The notes: generated by a model not told the origin, from the letters alone. A stretch of 64,000 bases of DNA from Prinsepia uniflora (GCA_032719365.1 CM064874.1:27514716-27578715), one strand, 5' to 3'; counted from the stretch's first letter, positions 1 through 12,816 are shown. Numbers and translations are program-made.

Positions 1-2
1 CG

Positions 3-761
3 TCCTTTGCGGCTTGGCTCAACACTGTTATGTCCTACTCCGCGGGTTTGGGCGGGAGGCGCGATTGGATTGCGTCTGTCATTACTTTCACTTGCTGGGA
101 AATCTGGAAACACCGATGCAAACTGCTTTTTGAGGGCTGACGCTTCACTCCTTCTCTCATCAGCCAGTCCATATCCAGATACGTCTCGGAGTTATAGAGT
201 TCCCTTGCTCCATCTGGACCCCCCGTGGGGCCGACGCACAATTCCCAGGTTAATGATGGTCCTTGGTGTCCTCCGTTGGCCTCTGTTGTGAAGGTAAATT
301 GTGATGCTTCCTGGGTAAGCTCGGAGGACCCTGCCGGTTTTGGGGCCATCATCCGCAACTCGGAGGGAGTTTTTTGTGGTGCTATTTGTGATGCCCGAAG
401 GACACAAAACTTGCTATTGGCTGAAGCCTGGGCTGCCCTCTCCGGGGTCGAGTTCGCTCGGGCCCAGGGCTTCAATGATGTGATCGTGGAATCCGACTCC
501 CAGACTCTGATTAAGTGCATTTCCGAAAACATTGCTCGTGGTCACTGGGAACTATACCCCATTCTCTCTCAGCTCCGAGCTCACCGTTCTTATTTCGAGC
601 GAATCCGTTTCCTTTGGATCCCTCGGAGCTGAAACAAGGTAGCCGATACCTTAGCTACTCAAGCACGGCGAAGAATGTGCAGGGAAGTCTGGATTGACCG
701 TCCTCCATCTTTCTTAGTGTTTGTTTTAAACAATGATGGGCTCCCCTGCCCCCCGAGCTAA
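3..761 (+). pseudogene. LINE-type reverse transcriptase C-terminal relic (zf-RVT / RNase H)
   Basis: One frame starting at base 3 reads a tryptophan-rich segment with WEIWKHRCKLLFEG, like the zinc-binding region at the end of plant LINE reverse transcriptases. It then reads a plant RNase H-like domain (RVT_3 type): VKVNCDASW (first catalytic Asp), GFGAIIRNSEG, LLAEAWAAL (Glu), DVIVESDSQTLI (Asp), and after a stop NKVADTLA (last Asp). The frame is broken by TGA at 138-140, TAG at 195-197 and TGA at 630-632, and closes at 759-761. The third stop falls inside the usual WIPRSxNKVADTLA motif, so it is a nonsense mutation and not the natural end. The 5' part lies outside the window. The alternative, a decayed host RNase H-like gene, cannot be excluded. 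The family is clear; the LINE origin is inferred. Confidence 0.8.
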
Positions 762-1294
762 TTTATTTTCCTTTGGGCCTAGTAGTGGACGTTTTATGGT
801 ATGTCATGCGTCTTTACTCCGAATCCCCTTTATTTGGCTTTCCTGTACGCTTCTTTTTCTGTTTTCTCTTCCTGTATTGTTCCCTTCCAGTGTTTTGTTA
901 GTAATGAATTCCTCTTGTTTCTAACCAAAAAATACTGTAAGAAAGAATCACTCGAGCACAATATTCATTAATTAATTAATATATGCCGATATTATCAACA
1001 AACTCTCATTTTGAATAGGCAATGTATAGCCTTCAATAAATTCATCTTCCTTTTCATCTAAGTATAGAACAAATATATGTGATAGACTCCATAGACTAAC
1101 ATTACGTAAATTTCCTTATATGGTCCTAAATTTTGGGTGGGCTTTTAGCCCTAACTATAGGCCCGTGCATGATCCATACCAAAATCATAAAAATGAATTC
1201 AGAGAATAAGTCCTAATCAACCGTTGTTGTAGCCTTGAATCTAAGTCTCCAAGCAATTCACATACATGGGTGCGGAAAACTAGAGCTCTTCCTT

Positions 1295-1411
1295 GCTTCC
1301 AAGATGCGGCGTTATGGAGAGTGGGAGACGTGTTTGGTGGAGCCGTCGAGGTATTGAGACGAAGGGAGACTGGTTGCTTCCACGATGCGGCGGTTATGGA
1401 GGCGGGAGACG
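1295..1411. repeat. Imperfect direct repeat, two units of about 36 bp
   Basis: A unit beginning GCTTCCAAGATGCGGCG at 1295 recurs as GCTTCCACGATGCGGCGG at 1375. Both run on to a GGGAGACG end, and the starts are 80 bp apart. The units are GC-rich compared with their AT-rich surroundings. Origin unknown. Confidence 0.7.
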
Positions 1412-2460
1412 CTTGGATTGTATTTTAATTTCAATTTTTATGATTATTTAAAATTTATTTTTAATCTAGGAATTATAAATAAATGAATGAAAATAGATGA
1501 AAATATATGACATAATTCATATCAGAGGTCACATAAGGTGGTTACTAATGTAATACTAATGTAATCAATTTAATGTATCAAAATCAAGGAAAAATAATAG
1601 TAATAATTGTCAGAGTTCATGAATCAAGGAGAAATATGAGTCAGAATTTATGATTTTTTTTTTATCCACTCATCTACAGAAGTGTCTTAAAACTTCTTCC
1701 TGAATCTGTAAATTTGGTTCCCTTCTGAGAGAGCCAGCCAAATACCCCGCCCTTTTAAGTGGGACTTTGACAAGTGCTTGTGCGTGGAAGCAGTGGTCCG
1801 GTGGCTTCTTATTTTTACACATAGCATAACATTTTATTGCTGAAAATGCTAAAAGAGGACCTGCATTAGTTGACAATTTTAACACGAAAAGAGTCATCTT
1901 TAATAAGTGTCCGGAAGACTTATCCATATAAAGGAACAGGATTATTCTAAGCAGAAAAATGAAACCCAACAAGAATGCTAAGTGAGGAAAAATCAGAGTT
2001 CACGAGGCAAAGCAAAAATTCTGGTAAGTTCAAAGGGTATTTTGGGTAAAATGCCAAAAGAAAAATACAAGAGAAGGGGGATTAGGTTATATTTTTTTAT
2101 TTTTTTATTTTATGACAAAGATAAAACAGAACATGTAATGTCCCCATAGAAAATTTCGAAGGATTTGAGGCAAAACTTGCACAAGTTACGTATTGAATTT
2201 CAAGATATTCTTCCTGATGTAAATACCACTTACAAGTACAACCATCTCACTTGGTGTTATAACAGGCAAATACACAGTTATTAGCAAGTGGCCAAGTGTA
2301 CTTAATTATGCGATCAAATAAAAAGGCATAAATAAAAGAAGCCGATCCTCCAAAAAGCATTAAATTCTTACATACATACATAAATAAATACTGGTATGTA
2401 CTTAGTATGAGCATATATCATACATATACATATACATACAGGTATGTACTCAGTACCAAC

Positions 2461-2515
2461 ATATATGTATGTGTATATATATATATATATGTGTGTATAT
2501 ATATATGGTATATAT
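2461..2515. repeat. (TA)n/(TG)n microsatellite
   Basis: Alternating TA runs broken by short TG steps, in the probable 3' flank of the BBX gene. Confidence 0.9.
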
Positions 2516-2575
2516 TTCATCCTATCAACTAATACCGTCAAGTTGATATACGTACATGTCTAAAATCTGCCGAGA

Positions 2576-5146
2576 TCAGCCGAGATCAGGAACGGTAAAA
2601 TGCTCATCATCATCATCTGGGATTTCAATCCTCGGCTTCTTGTATGGACTGCTCGATTTTGGGGGTCTATACGAGGTAAAATTGCTGGATTGCGACACTG
2701 AAAGCTGAGGAACTTCGGCAGCCGCCAAGGCCTCCTGAGGAAACTGCTCACCAAAAAGACCCATATCTGCTATCCATTCAAGCTCCCCAAACTCAAGTGA
2801 CTCCTTCTGAAGATAGCATAGCCAATATTTGTCAAGGATATGGAGTATATCAACAAATTTGACATCAATTTTCTATGTTCTTTTTTCTAATAAGGCAGGG
2901 TATTAATTGAAGAACTGCTTAAACCAACTAAGCCAAAGACTTATCAGAGGTATCAATATTACCTTCTTTAAAAGACAAATAAAAACCCAGACTTACATAA
3001 TCAATGCCCATCAAATTGTGCATGATGAATGATCACATTAAAAATATGGAGAGAAAAGAAAACTAACTTAATGTAGAATGGCCATTAAAAAATTTCATGT
3101 TAGACTTAAAAGCTTATAACTTTTCAACACTATGGCACCATCACAAGCTTATAAATTTAAAATTTAGAATATTCTGTTCATGTATTAGGGCATCATTGAT
3201 AAATAGCTGCTATATGTCACCGCTATCGACATTTTTCAATACATTTTGTGTCTCATATCTACCAAGGTCCCATAAGTTGGATATTTTTCTTGTCATATTC
3301 ACTTTCAGTGGATAAAATGACAAACACCTATACTCCCTCCACCCTTTCTACAGATAAAAGGGTAAGCTTTGGTATATGACAAACAACTGTTTAATAATGT
3401 TTGTGATGAGCAAAGATAGATAACATTTAGATATATACGGCCTTTCTAACCTTGTCAGAAGATTCAAAATCTGACAATTGGAGTAAGTCGTCGACACCCC
3501 AAGGTGATGAAAAACCGCTAGCCTGTGGAGCTGAATTTTTTGTCAAAATCTGTTGTGCCCTGTGATTGGCTGGATCCAAGTTATTAGTTTTAGATTCCTC
3601 AGTACAACTGGAGCTCAATGCCACACGGATTCCAGTGGCAAGGAACCTCTGGTGGTATGTAGAGTGGCTACTGGCTGAATGAATTGATTCATCACAATCC
3701 TGACAAAAGAGGGCTCGGTCTTCAACGCAGAATATTAAAGCTGCCTTATCCTGCCAATCCGAAGTTATGTAAGAGAGTGACATTTAGGGCATAATTTAAG
3801 AGAACTTCAGAAACTAATCAGATTTCAGTGGCCCCATGACAGATTGATATGGAAAACTTAATTAAAAATCTTAGATGAGCTTCTTGTGTCCATATAGCAG
3901 TTCAGATCATTAAAGTTGATACCAAGAATGTAGAATCAACCTAGAGGCAAGCTAAAATCTTGCTCTAGAAATTGAAGCAAGTCAACTTGTTTCTAATAAG
4001 ATAACTTGAAGGACCTGTCCCCGCCTTTCTTTCCATTTAAGGAAGATTCTCTATCTACTCTGGACTATATTATGCTTATTTCTGAGGAAAAAGAAAAGCT
4101 ATGGAAACGTAATTGTATAAGATGTACCAAAAATGATAAATACTTCCATCTGAACAAAAGAAACTTTCCCTATTATCTTGATTGGCTTCCCTTTTTCTCT
4201 CTGATGCTGCACAACTATTCAGCCATTAGCTGAGTTACCTTGCAAACAGTGAGATTTCCATTCCCTCCCTTGCAATAGACACCTTCTCACATTGCTGCTT
4301 TCTATGAATTTTGTTTTACCATTTATTGAATATCTTTCGCATGTGTTAACTAATCAGCTAGCATTACACTAAGAAGACCCCGCATTTTCAGGTTTTCAAT
4401 CATCCTAATTAATGCTACTTGGAAGCCCCTCATCCCAAAATACCCTTATATTACAAAAAAGGAAACCTATAACTCCAAAACACCTTCCTACTCCAGCCTT
4501 CTATTAATTTGTAACCTCTCACGTTCACCCTCCAACTTCAACATTGCAGGTTCAGTTTGTTATCCCGTGTTCTACGCCACTCAATATAACTAATCAACAT
4601 CTTTAGCGCAATTCAACCACACCTGAGACAAGTGCTGAGCATATAAACTGCCAAATCTGGCCCTCCAAACCTTAATTCTAAAGTAAATAACATAAAATCT
4701 TGCCCCCTTACATTCACTGTCCCTGGTTGTAGGTTTAGTTTTGCATTGGATGCTCCAACTGTTCAATATTATTAGCAATTTAGTCCCAAACTAAGATATA
4801 ATTTTTTTTTCTTCACAAATTAAGAACCTTAGACCTTAGGCAACATTAGATTGACACAAGTATACATATTACAAAATTGAATTTGTAAAAATCTCAACAA
4901 AACAAGACAAAAATGGAAATTACTGAAAATATACAAAGGAAAGTGGGAAGGAAAATGAATTACTTGGCATATGTCACATCTGGGGAGTTTGCTGGAGAGG
5001 CAATTTAGCAGAAGCCTCTGGTGCTTGCTGGCAAGCTTATTTGCTGCGTGTACTTCAACATCGCATTTGGCGCACAGAGCCGCCTCGTCGGCGCAACAAA
5101 TCACCGTCGCCGGAGCCTTCTCACACACATCACACTGGATTTTCAT
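2576..5146 (-). CDS. BBX24: B-box zinc finger protein, BBX24/BBX25 (STO/STH)-like
   Basis: Three exons joined on the minus strand: 5146-4964, 3750-3451, 2806-2576. All junctions are phase 0 with GT donors and AG acceptors. The product is 237 aa (Arabidopsis STO is about 248). Exon 1 opens MKIQCDVCEKAPATVICC and carries B-box 1 with its Cys/His zinc ligands (residues about 5-47). B-box 2 (about 56-100) starts with CDIC at the end of exon 1 and continues in exon 2 with IFCVEDRALFCQDCDESIH and HQRFLATG. Exon 3 ends in an acidic tail finishing VPDLG, as in STO. There is no CCT domain, which fits the double-B-box class. In Arabidopsis these nuclear proteins act with COP1 and HY5 in light signalling; the same role here is inferred. 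An in-frame upstream ATG at 5194 would add 16 basic residues; I chose 5146 because family members start MKIQC. The symbol marks the closest family; BBX25 is not excluded. Confidence 0.93.
2807..3450 (-). other. Intron 2 of the BBX gene
   Basis: 644 bp between the codon AAG (3451-3453) with donor GTTAGA and the acceptor TTCAG just before 2806. It falls between two Lys codons (ESSDK|KESLE), the place where STO proteins read DKK. It contains a lone Stowaway-like end near 3330 but no coding sequence. Confidence 0.88.
3751..4963 (-). other. Intron 1 of the BBX gene
   Basis: 1213 bp from donor GTAATTC (next to 4964) to acceptor TGGCAG (next to 3750). It splits B-box 2 just after its first two Cys residues. 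AT-rich, with no recognised element inside. Confidence 0.88.
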
Positions 5147-6284
5147 CTTCCCCCTCTTTAGTCTCGATTTCTTTCTCTCTTTCGTTCTCCCCAAGCTTGA
5201 TCTGTTGCTTCCACGGAAAACCCACCTAACCTACTAATACTTTATCACCAAGAGGCAGACAGAGAGAGATTTCCAGAAGATGCCAGAGGTGATGAAGCAG
5301 CGAGGTAAGCTACCCCCAAAAGTAGAAAGAGAAGGAGAGAGGCCAAGTTAAGGAATTGGTGGAGAGTTGGAGAAGAAGAAGAAGAAGCTGAGCTGTGGTT
5401 TTATGGTGGGTTTGGGTTGTGAGGATAAGGATTTGGGATTTTTTTTCAGTCTCAAAATCAGGATACTTGGAGAGCAATGACACAGAATTAGTGGGGTCCG
5501 AGGGGATTGTATCCTGTGGCTGTAGAGGCATTGATCTCTTTGCATGTGCATGTGTGTGGCTACCAATATTTCTTTATTAATGAATTCTGATTCATATTTT
5601 CAAAGGAGAGCTCTGCTACTGTGTATGTAACATGTATAATAATTGTCAATAGCTGGATTGGGTAATGTGTGATCATTGGTTTGGTATACTGATCGCAATC
5701 TGACCGGCCATGTGTGTGTGTGTTTTTTTTTTGTCTTTTGATTTATTTCTCATTTTTCTTTTGGAATCGAATATCGAATCTAATTTTTTTGCAAAATACC
5801 AAATTATAACAATGTGCCTGCAAGAACCCCTTTCTATTATTTTCATTACTCCAATCTTTATGATTCCCTAGTAACGGTGGTTAGCAGATGATTATATATT
5901 AAAAAAGTAAAATGATAACCATAATAAAAAATATTGTTCTCATATCCACGCCAACTTTCCCAATTCTCTCGCTTTCAAGTCTAATTTATCGTTTTTATCT
6001 CACAACTCAACGCCGTCATCATCTCCATCTCACTACAAATCCAATCTCTCTTCACCTTAAATATATACACTCAAAGGGCATTTATAAAACCTTCGACCCT
6101 GATTCTTCTCGGTATTTGCAGTGAGCAACGAGCAGACTCCATATCCACAAGGGCAATAAGCAACGAGCAGACTCCATATCCATAAGGGCAGCTTTTCTCT
6201 TGGACCGAAGAGTCGCCAACGCTGAAATTCCCATAATTCCCTTATTCTCCTCCATCGATGGCATCACAATCTAGCCCTCAGCAA
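5147..6284 (-). promoter_or_regulatory. 5' leader and upstream region of the BBX gene
   Basis: Upstream flank of the minus-strand BBX start. The first 450 bases are rich in pyrimidine/purine runs typical of plant 5' leaders, including CTTCTTCTTC-type repeats on the minus strand near 5370-5390. Short ORFs here look like chance. I could not place a transcription start or TATA box with confidence. Confidence 0.4.
6125..6194. repeat. Two-copy tandem repeat, 35-bp unit
   Basis: GCAACGAGCAGACTCCATAT starts at 6125 and again at 6160. The two 35-bp units differ at only a few positions, so the duplication looks recent. It lies about 1 kb upstream of the BBX start. Confidence 0.85.
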
Positions 6285-7330
6285 TGGGCCACGTCGGGCC
6301 GAGCTTAATAAATAATTTTTAAAAATTACGAGCCGAGCCAGTCGGGCTTATTTACATATATAAGAGCTCAAGATCTTTATCGAGTCTGACTTTTATCGAG
6401 CTCTCGGGTCGGGCCTACTAAGCCCACTAGGGGCGGGCAAGTGGGATTTTAAAAATAATTATTTTTCAAATTTTAAAGTTGCAAAAAATATATGCATGTG
6501 ATTTCAATTGTCTTCATACTGAAACTTTGGACGAGTCATTTCCATTTATTTATTTCAATTGTGGGTGTATATATTCTTATTGTTTAATTAGCCTAATTTA
6601 GTATCTCACATACTAAGACCAATTATACATGTTCAAACTTCAAACCCAAGAATACTTTTCCATGAGCTTTAGATGTAAACTAGGAGATTTGTTGTTGTTT
6701 TGTTAGCTGTCGTAGTTCACAATATAATTAGTTGATTCATTGGCCATTAAAGACGTAAAAAAAAAGTAGGAAGTGACTAATATTGGACCATAAGAAATAT
6801 GTTTGATTAAGAAAGGGAAATGTAGGATTTGGAATATAAGACATTTGGGTAAATAGTAAATGCATGGAAGAATATATGTAGTATTTACTCACACTTTCTG
6901 GTACATATAACAACTTGATACGTAGTGTCATTAGTGCCTATTAATATAATAACAATAGTTAGGATTCTCAATTAAGCAAGTTGCATAGAGGGTTAGTTTG
7001 TGTTTGTGAGAGCCAAAAGGTTGTATTGTATAATTTGTAAAAGTAGGTTAGGGTTTCTACCATCTTTGAACCGAAAGGGTTATATTGGGTTCGGGTTAGG
7101 GTCGGGCTTTGGGTTGTATTGGTCTTGGGTGGGTTTAGCTCATTTAGGTTATTTGGGCTACTATAAAAAAAAATGGGCTTGGGTGGGTTTAGTGTCTTTA
7201 GGTTATTTGAGCTATATATTCGGACTTACGAACCAGACTAATATGGGCGGGCAGGATTGGGCTTATCGGACCCGGGCCTATCGAGTTTGAACACCCTAAA
7301 CCCAATTCCAACCAGCTAACTTTTGGGTCG
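6285..7330. repeat. GGGC/GGGTCGGG-rich segments, possible decayed hAT-like element(s)
   Basis: Two stretches (about 6285-6440 and 7070-7330) are full of GGGCCGAGC, TCGGGC and GGGTTTAG motifs, with an AT-rich stretch between. The right stretch ends with the minus-strand reading TAGGGTGTTCAAACTCG, which resembles the end of plant hAT MITEs. I found no matching left end with an 8-bp duplication, so the boundaries are only approximate. Confidence 0.3.
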
Positions 7331-7379
7331 TGCCAGCCCACGACCCATAGCGGGCTGGGCTGGCCCACAACCCATAGTG

Positions 7380-10300
7380 TGTCAGGACCGGTCCCAATCC
7401 CCCTGGGATTAACGTGGGACGTCCCTGATCCCGTCTGACATGGAGTGTCAGATCAGAGAAAATTAAAAACCTTTAGCCCGAAGGCTTCCAGAGTACGCTA
7501 GGATCCGGAGGAGGTATGTGATATCTCGGTCTCTGCTACAGTCCGCACCGTATTCAACCTGAAGGGCATTGAAAACAGAAAGACTGTGAGTGGACAAAAA
7601 GTAATAAGTTTCGTAAAACACATTTATAAAAGACCTTTATGCCCTTCACTAAAAAGCATGCATGCATAGTAAAACCATTTATCCAATCACATATGTTTAA
7701 ACAACCATAATCATACGGGCTCCTGCCCAAACCATTTACAGAAAACCATAACATAGTAAACATATGCGGGATCTCAGCCCAAATCCATTTATCATCATAA
7801 AACACAATTTCGCAAACCATTTGAAATCATGTTCACCCATATATTTCATATCACCAAACCTGTCACGGTAATCTAGAGCTACGCGCGTGCTACCCTGGAT
7901 CTCAAACCCAAGTCTCTTCAGGGTCTACCTAGGTCAATGTTTGTAGATCAATTATCCTCCCTGGAGGTTACAAACCATGGCCTTTCCGAGAGTAAGGAAC
8001 CCAACTAGGGGGTGACTTCACTCAGCCAGTGCTGCGTGACTACTCCGGGGTCCACCCAGGCCAACGACCCTCCCCCGAGGAGACAATCATATATAAAGGA
8101 CGGCATACGAAAAAAGTTTTGAAATCATTCTTTAAACTTTTCAAGGATTCATGCCCGGCCCCCATAAGCCGTCATGAACCATAAAAATCTTTCAAGGGTT
8201 CATGCCGGTTCCCATAAACTGTCATGAACCGTAAATCCTTTCAAGGGTTCATGCCGGTCCCCATAAACCGTCATGAACCATGAAAACCATTTATGGGTTC
8301 CTGGTCCGAAATCATAATCATAAAACATAACTGGGCCCTAGGCCCGAATCCACATACAAACTGGACCTCAGGTCCGATTCGCAAACCAACTGGGCCTCAT
8401 GCCCGATATCGTAACTAAATGGGCCTCGCACCCGATATAGTAAACCAAATGGGCCTCGTGCCCGATACGTAAGTCAACTAGGCTCCGAGCCCAATTCGTA
8501 AACTAACTGGGCCTCCAGCTCGATGCCTCATTAAATCAAATGGACTTTAAGTCCAGTAGTTCGTAACTCAAATGGGTTTCGTGCCCGATTCCATAATTGC
8601 AAATCCGAAATCGATTTAAGAATCAATTGGGCCTCTAGCCCGAGAACGTCACTAAAAAGACTTCGAGTCCGAAGGTTTCCGAAACAAATGGGTCTCGAAC
8701 CCGAGTTTACCTTTTCAAATCCAAAACCATTTCATTAAACTATTTCCAAAACCATAAGTATGGAAAATCAGAGTAAAATCGAAAACCTCGCCTCGAAATG
8801 CGTGAAACCATCTAATTCACCAATATCCAAATCAACATCATAGAATCACATTCATAATCCATATAAAACATTGATGCATGCATCACAGTTTAGAAATCAA
8901 GGTCCACTCACAGACCGTCATAAGCTGCCGTCTCGGTTTGCGTGTCGTAAGCCTCACCGAACAAATCGTCATCACCGAGACTCCCAAGCCTGTCCAAATC
9001 AATCTAGATGGTTACTAACTACCTTATTAACCTCTCATTGAAGTCCCGTAATTTTCCCAAATTTTTAACTATTTTAAATCTCGAACCTAAACCTTCCGAT
9101 GCCTCGAACATTATCGAGACGGTGTCCGATCGACACGAAACCAGTCCCAAAATGTTCGTTACATTGAATAAATAATTTCACGTGTTGAAGACATCCCCAG
9201 AAAGTGGGCCACGCGCCCACACGCGCCGCCTGAAGTGGCTGCGCGTGGGAGCCACGCGTCACTGTTCATCTTCTTCTCCAAGAGACTGAACCGAGTTCTC
9301 TGCAACTGAACCGGCCGAACCGATCTGGACCGGTTCAACGTCCTAACCTTCGTATTTTTGATCCATTTCATCCCATTTTAATTTCTAAAGCTTCCTAATC
9401 TCATTTCCTATCTATTTAACCATTAAAAGGATAAGAAAATCCACAAAACCCGTACCTCCAAGGTCGACCATGGTGGTGGTGACTTCCTCTACCGTCCACC
9501 GTCCACTGTCATTCCAGGTCGTCCAAGCTTCCACTTTTGATTCCAAATGGTTCCTACAAGCTCCAGAAACCCATTCCTATTAATGAAAATCACCCAAACC
9601 CTTTAGAACTCATTTTTTAATTTTTGAAACCATTACCTCACGGTTTCGAGTTCCTCCACCGTGGACCGCCGTCGTGGCCCGCCGTCCTTGCCACTCTCAG
9701 CCTCTCACACTCCCTCAGTCACACTCAATGTAACACACACACACAAGATGGATGATGGAGGTGGGGGATATGTGTGTTTCAGGTGTGTGTTTGGTTTTGA
9801 AAGCAAAGAAGAAGAAGAAAATGGTTTTGGTGTCGTGAGGAGTGAGGGAGATTGTTAGATGATGAGGGTGTTGATCAGAAAGAGAGAGATGAGATGGACG
9901 GTGATGATTGAAGGTTTAGATAAAATGGATGGTTAGGATTTGAGAAGTAAGTAGATTTAATTATAAAATAATAAAATAATAATATTTAATTAATTAGATC
10001 CACAAATTAGGGGTTTGGGCCAATGGGATGAGTGACACTTGTCACTCATCCATGGGTCCCACCAAAATATCTGACCAATCAGATTATGCCATTTAAACAT
10101 TGCCTCGATATACGTGTATAGTGAAATCAAACTTCTGTGACCCATAACTTTCCCGTTCGAAGTCCGATTTCAACGTGCTGCCTTTCTATAGATTCGTATC
10201 GACCCGATCTACATAATGGTCCTTGGCTCTCGGTCATCAGACCTCCCGGTCCAAAAGTCAACTATTTGCCCATTTTAACTAAATTACCAAATTACCCCTG

Positions 10301-10566
10301 AACTTCCGAACGTCATATCTTTTTCCTCGAATGTCGGAATCGAACATGCCACCTGTCTATGAACTCGTGACGTCCCGAACTACGTCACAGTCATTGGCCA
10401 AAGTCCATTTGACCGCCTGAACGAAAAGTCAACGTTTTGCCCACGACTAGGGACAAAATGGTGATTTTGCATCGTTCGTTTGATTTCACTCAGCTAATTA
10501 CCGATTAACCCCACTAATCATGATTAGTCACTAATCTAATCCCGGAATTTGGGACGGGTCGTTACA
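7380..10566 (-). repeat. 3' LTR of the LARD-like element, complete
   Basis: 3187 bp. The plus strand starts TGTCAGGACCGGTCCC and ends GGGACGGGTCGTTACA, so it is bounded by TG...CA in both directions. It shares with the other long LTRs here a block near 10310-10440 (GTCACGAGTTC-type, minus strand) and a GTGAGTGGAC-type block near 7585. Confidence 0.85.
8325..8710. repeat. Degenerate tandem array of dyad units inside the LTR
   Basis: About 12 units of 25-30 bp built on the pattern ACTGGGCCTC(N)GCCCGAT. Each unit carries a short inverted repeat (GGGC...GCCC). Homologous arrays lie in the solo LTR at 31136-31250 and, with a GTTTAAAGAC-type unit, in the LTR at 62690-62890. Confidence 0.7.
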
Positions 10567-10580
10567 ACCTTCCATCCTTA
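10567..10580 (-). promoter_or_regulatory. Polypurine tract of the LARD-like element
   Basis: The minus strand reads TTAAGGATGGAAGGT directly before the LTR start TGTAACGACCC, the expected place for plus-strand priming. Confidence 0.65.
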
Positions 10581-11300
10581 ATTAATTTCGTCATCGAAAT
10601 TCCATCTATCTTGAATCCACATCCACCTCGTGGAAATAATTCGATCTCACGACACGTGTTCACCAGTACACTCACTAGTCAACACAAAACTTGTCTGCAC
10701 CCAGACGTTCCACTAATACTCACGTTGCATCGACTACGTACGACGTCGAATGATAGTAATCGTACGTTCCAAACTGACACCACTTGTTAGTATCCGAGCA
10801 GCTTGAGTATCCTATGAGCTAACCACGTGTCAGATCTACTATTTCATTGACACAAACAACTAGACGGTTCCATTCTCAATCCCAAAATTTATCCTGACAC
10901 ATGCTCCCACTGGGAGTCACTAGACCTCACACAACGATCCACGTTGACACATCCGACAAACTGTCACCACTTGATAGTCGCCAGTCGATGACTAACACTA
11001 TACTTACTTGTGGTTACTCTAACCACCAACTTACTCAACCTGAGTATACACTTACCAACATCTGACTCGACCTACGTGTAACTGGACCCATCCGAAACAC
11101 CATGACCCAATGCACTGTATTTGATGTCCAGTTCCACGTCCTCGACTAATCTAATGGTATTGGAACTTAGCCGACTACCAACACGCTCACCAACGTACTA
11201 CTGGTATATCCTATATACCATCACCAAACACAACAAGCCTATCTAGTATCGTACCTCAAACCGCGTACAAGGTACGTACATCCATCCATCAACTAGTCCT

Positions 11301-11345
11301 ACAACAACAACGACGACACCAACAACAACCACAACAACCACAACT
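11301..11345. repeat. (CAA)n-like simple repeat
   Basis: ACAACAACAACGACGACACC followed by further CAA/ACC units, in the non-coding interior of the LARD-like element. Confidence 0.8.
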
Positions 11346-12650
11346 TAGGTCGTAGCCAATCACGTTTCTAGTCTGGAGTCCATCTGTCTAATCTAGTATT
11401 AGACAGATCGAAACTCCAACCCATTGTCCATTTCCAAATTCGAATCCGAAATCATCATTCCGTAAGCTAGCACTCAGAATAACCATTCCGAACCCAAATC
11501 CAGAAATCCAGTTTTAAGTTCCAAAATCAAATCCTAAATCGTCATCTTGAAATCTGATTCCAAAACTTGAAATCTCGTTCTCGTCTATAAAGACGCACCA
11601 ATTCTGAACCGTTCGGTTACCTGCTCAAACGATTACCTCAATACGTTCGATTAACTTCATAGGGAAGCCAATCTCATCATACGTACATCTAAGGTTGACC
11701 AAATCCGACCTCATCGGACACCTACTCGCTCGAACAATACACCATACGGGATTTACCCCAAAAAGAAGTTCAGTCCCAACATGCTCAACTCAATCATCCA
11801 AGTAAGAGTGATAAACTTTCCACCTATCTGGATTATCAAGATCACAATCCAGATCCATCACTACGTCACCCGACCATAAACGTCACGATCCTCGATCGTC
11901 ACGACGTCCAAAGTCCTCAACATCAAAATCCCGATCCATATCGCGATCCACACATGTTCACTCAGTTAACTATCCACCTGAGATCCGATCATAGGGTCTT
12001 ACACCCTCTTGAATTCTTCGTCAATCACATCACTCCTCAACCAATTCCCACATCTAAACAGATCAGTCAACGACGAGACACGCGGAGACTGTGGGTTCTT
12101 TCCAATTACCTCCTATCGATCCTCGGAATTCCACCTAGGAAAAACCAAAGATGATCTAATACGATGGCAACAAAATTCATCTTACGTGAATGCAATCAAA
12201 ACTCGCTGCACTCACCACGCCATGTAATCCAACATCATCTGCCACCAAGAAGAAAATGAGAAACCTCAATCACCTAACTTCAAAATACTCAACTCCTCCT
12301 GATAACGCAAGACAAATCCCGGGTCCACCAACCAATACACTACCAATGTACTGGTGACAACAACCATCATCTATCTCATATGCATCATATGCCATGGCAG
12401 AACCTGAGAAGTCACCTAAAATGACTTTGAAATACCCATTACCAATGCGGAAAACCCAAACTCCTCTCGTCACCTCAATCGCAATCTCTCTCGATTCCGT
12501 AGTTCCAACCATATCGGAACCAACACACTCGGACATCAACCACATATCCATCACCAGTCTACCTCTATCCGTGATCCACGGTCGGACCACAGATACTGAA
12601 CACATGCCTATCTCGACGGACTCACATCCCGACTCGTGACTCATCGTCAT

Positions 12651-12816
12651 CACAATCACCAGCACCAGCACCTGCACTAGTACCAGCACCGTCACGAACA
12701 ACAATACTAGTATCAGCACACTAGCACCAGCATCAGTATCAGTACAATCCCCAAAACTAGCACCGGCACTAACATCAATACTAGTATCAGCACCAGCATC
12801 AGCATCAGTATCAGTC
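12651..12816. repeat. Degenerate CAGCAC/CAGTAT simple repeat
   Basis: Hexamer-like units CAGCAC, CAGTAT and ACTAGT repeat imperfectly. They produce the hydrophobic low-complexity start of the 149-aa minus-strand ORF here, which argues against that ORF being real. Confidence 0.75.

Larger units (their letters stand above)
762..2575. other. Intergenic stretch downstream of the BBX gene
   Basis: AT-rich DNA with no ORF I can assign. It holds an imperfect direct repeat at 1295-1411 and an AT-rich simple repeat at 2461-2515. The right end just below 2576 must include the 3' UTR of the minus-strand BBX gene. A minus-strand ORF at 1670-1972 resembles no family I know and is probably chance. Confidence 0.5.

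Noticed and set aside
3330..3345. TACTCCCTCCACCCTTT in BBX intron 2, like a Stowaway MITE end
   Set aside because: No matching inverted end or second TA copy seen nearby, so no element can be delimited.
6285..7330. GGGC-rich stretch as a complete hAT MITE
   Set aside because: A TAGGGTGTTCAA-like right end exists, but no left end with a matching 8-bp duplication was found; kept only as a low-confidence repeat.
12270..12719. 149-aa minus-strand ORF in the LARD interior
   Set aside because: Its start is translated CAGCAC-type simple repeat and the rest matches no retroelement or host family I know; probably chance.
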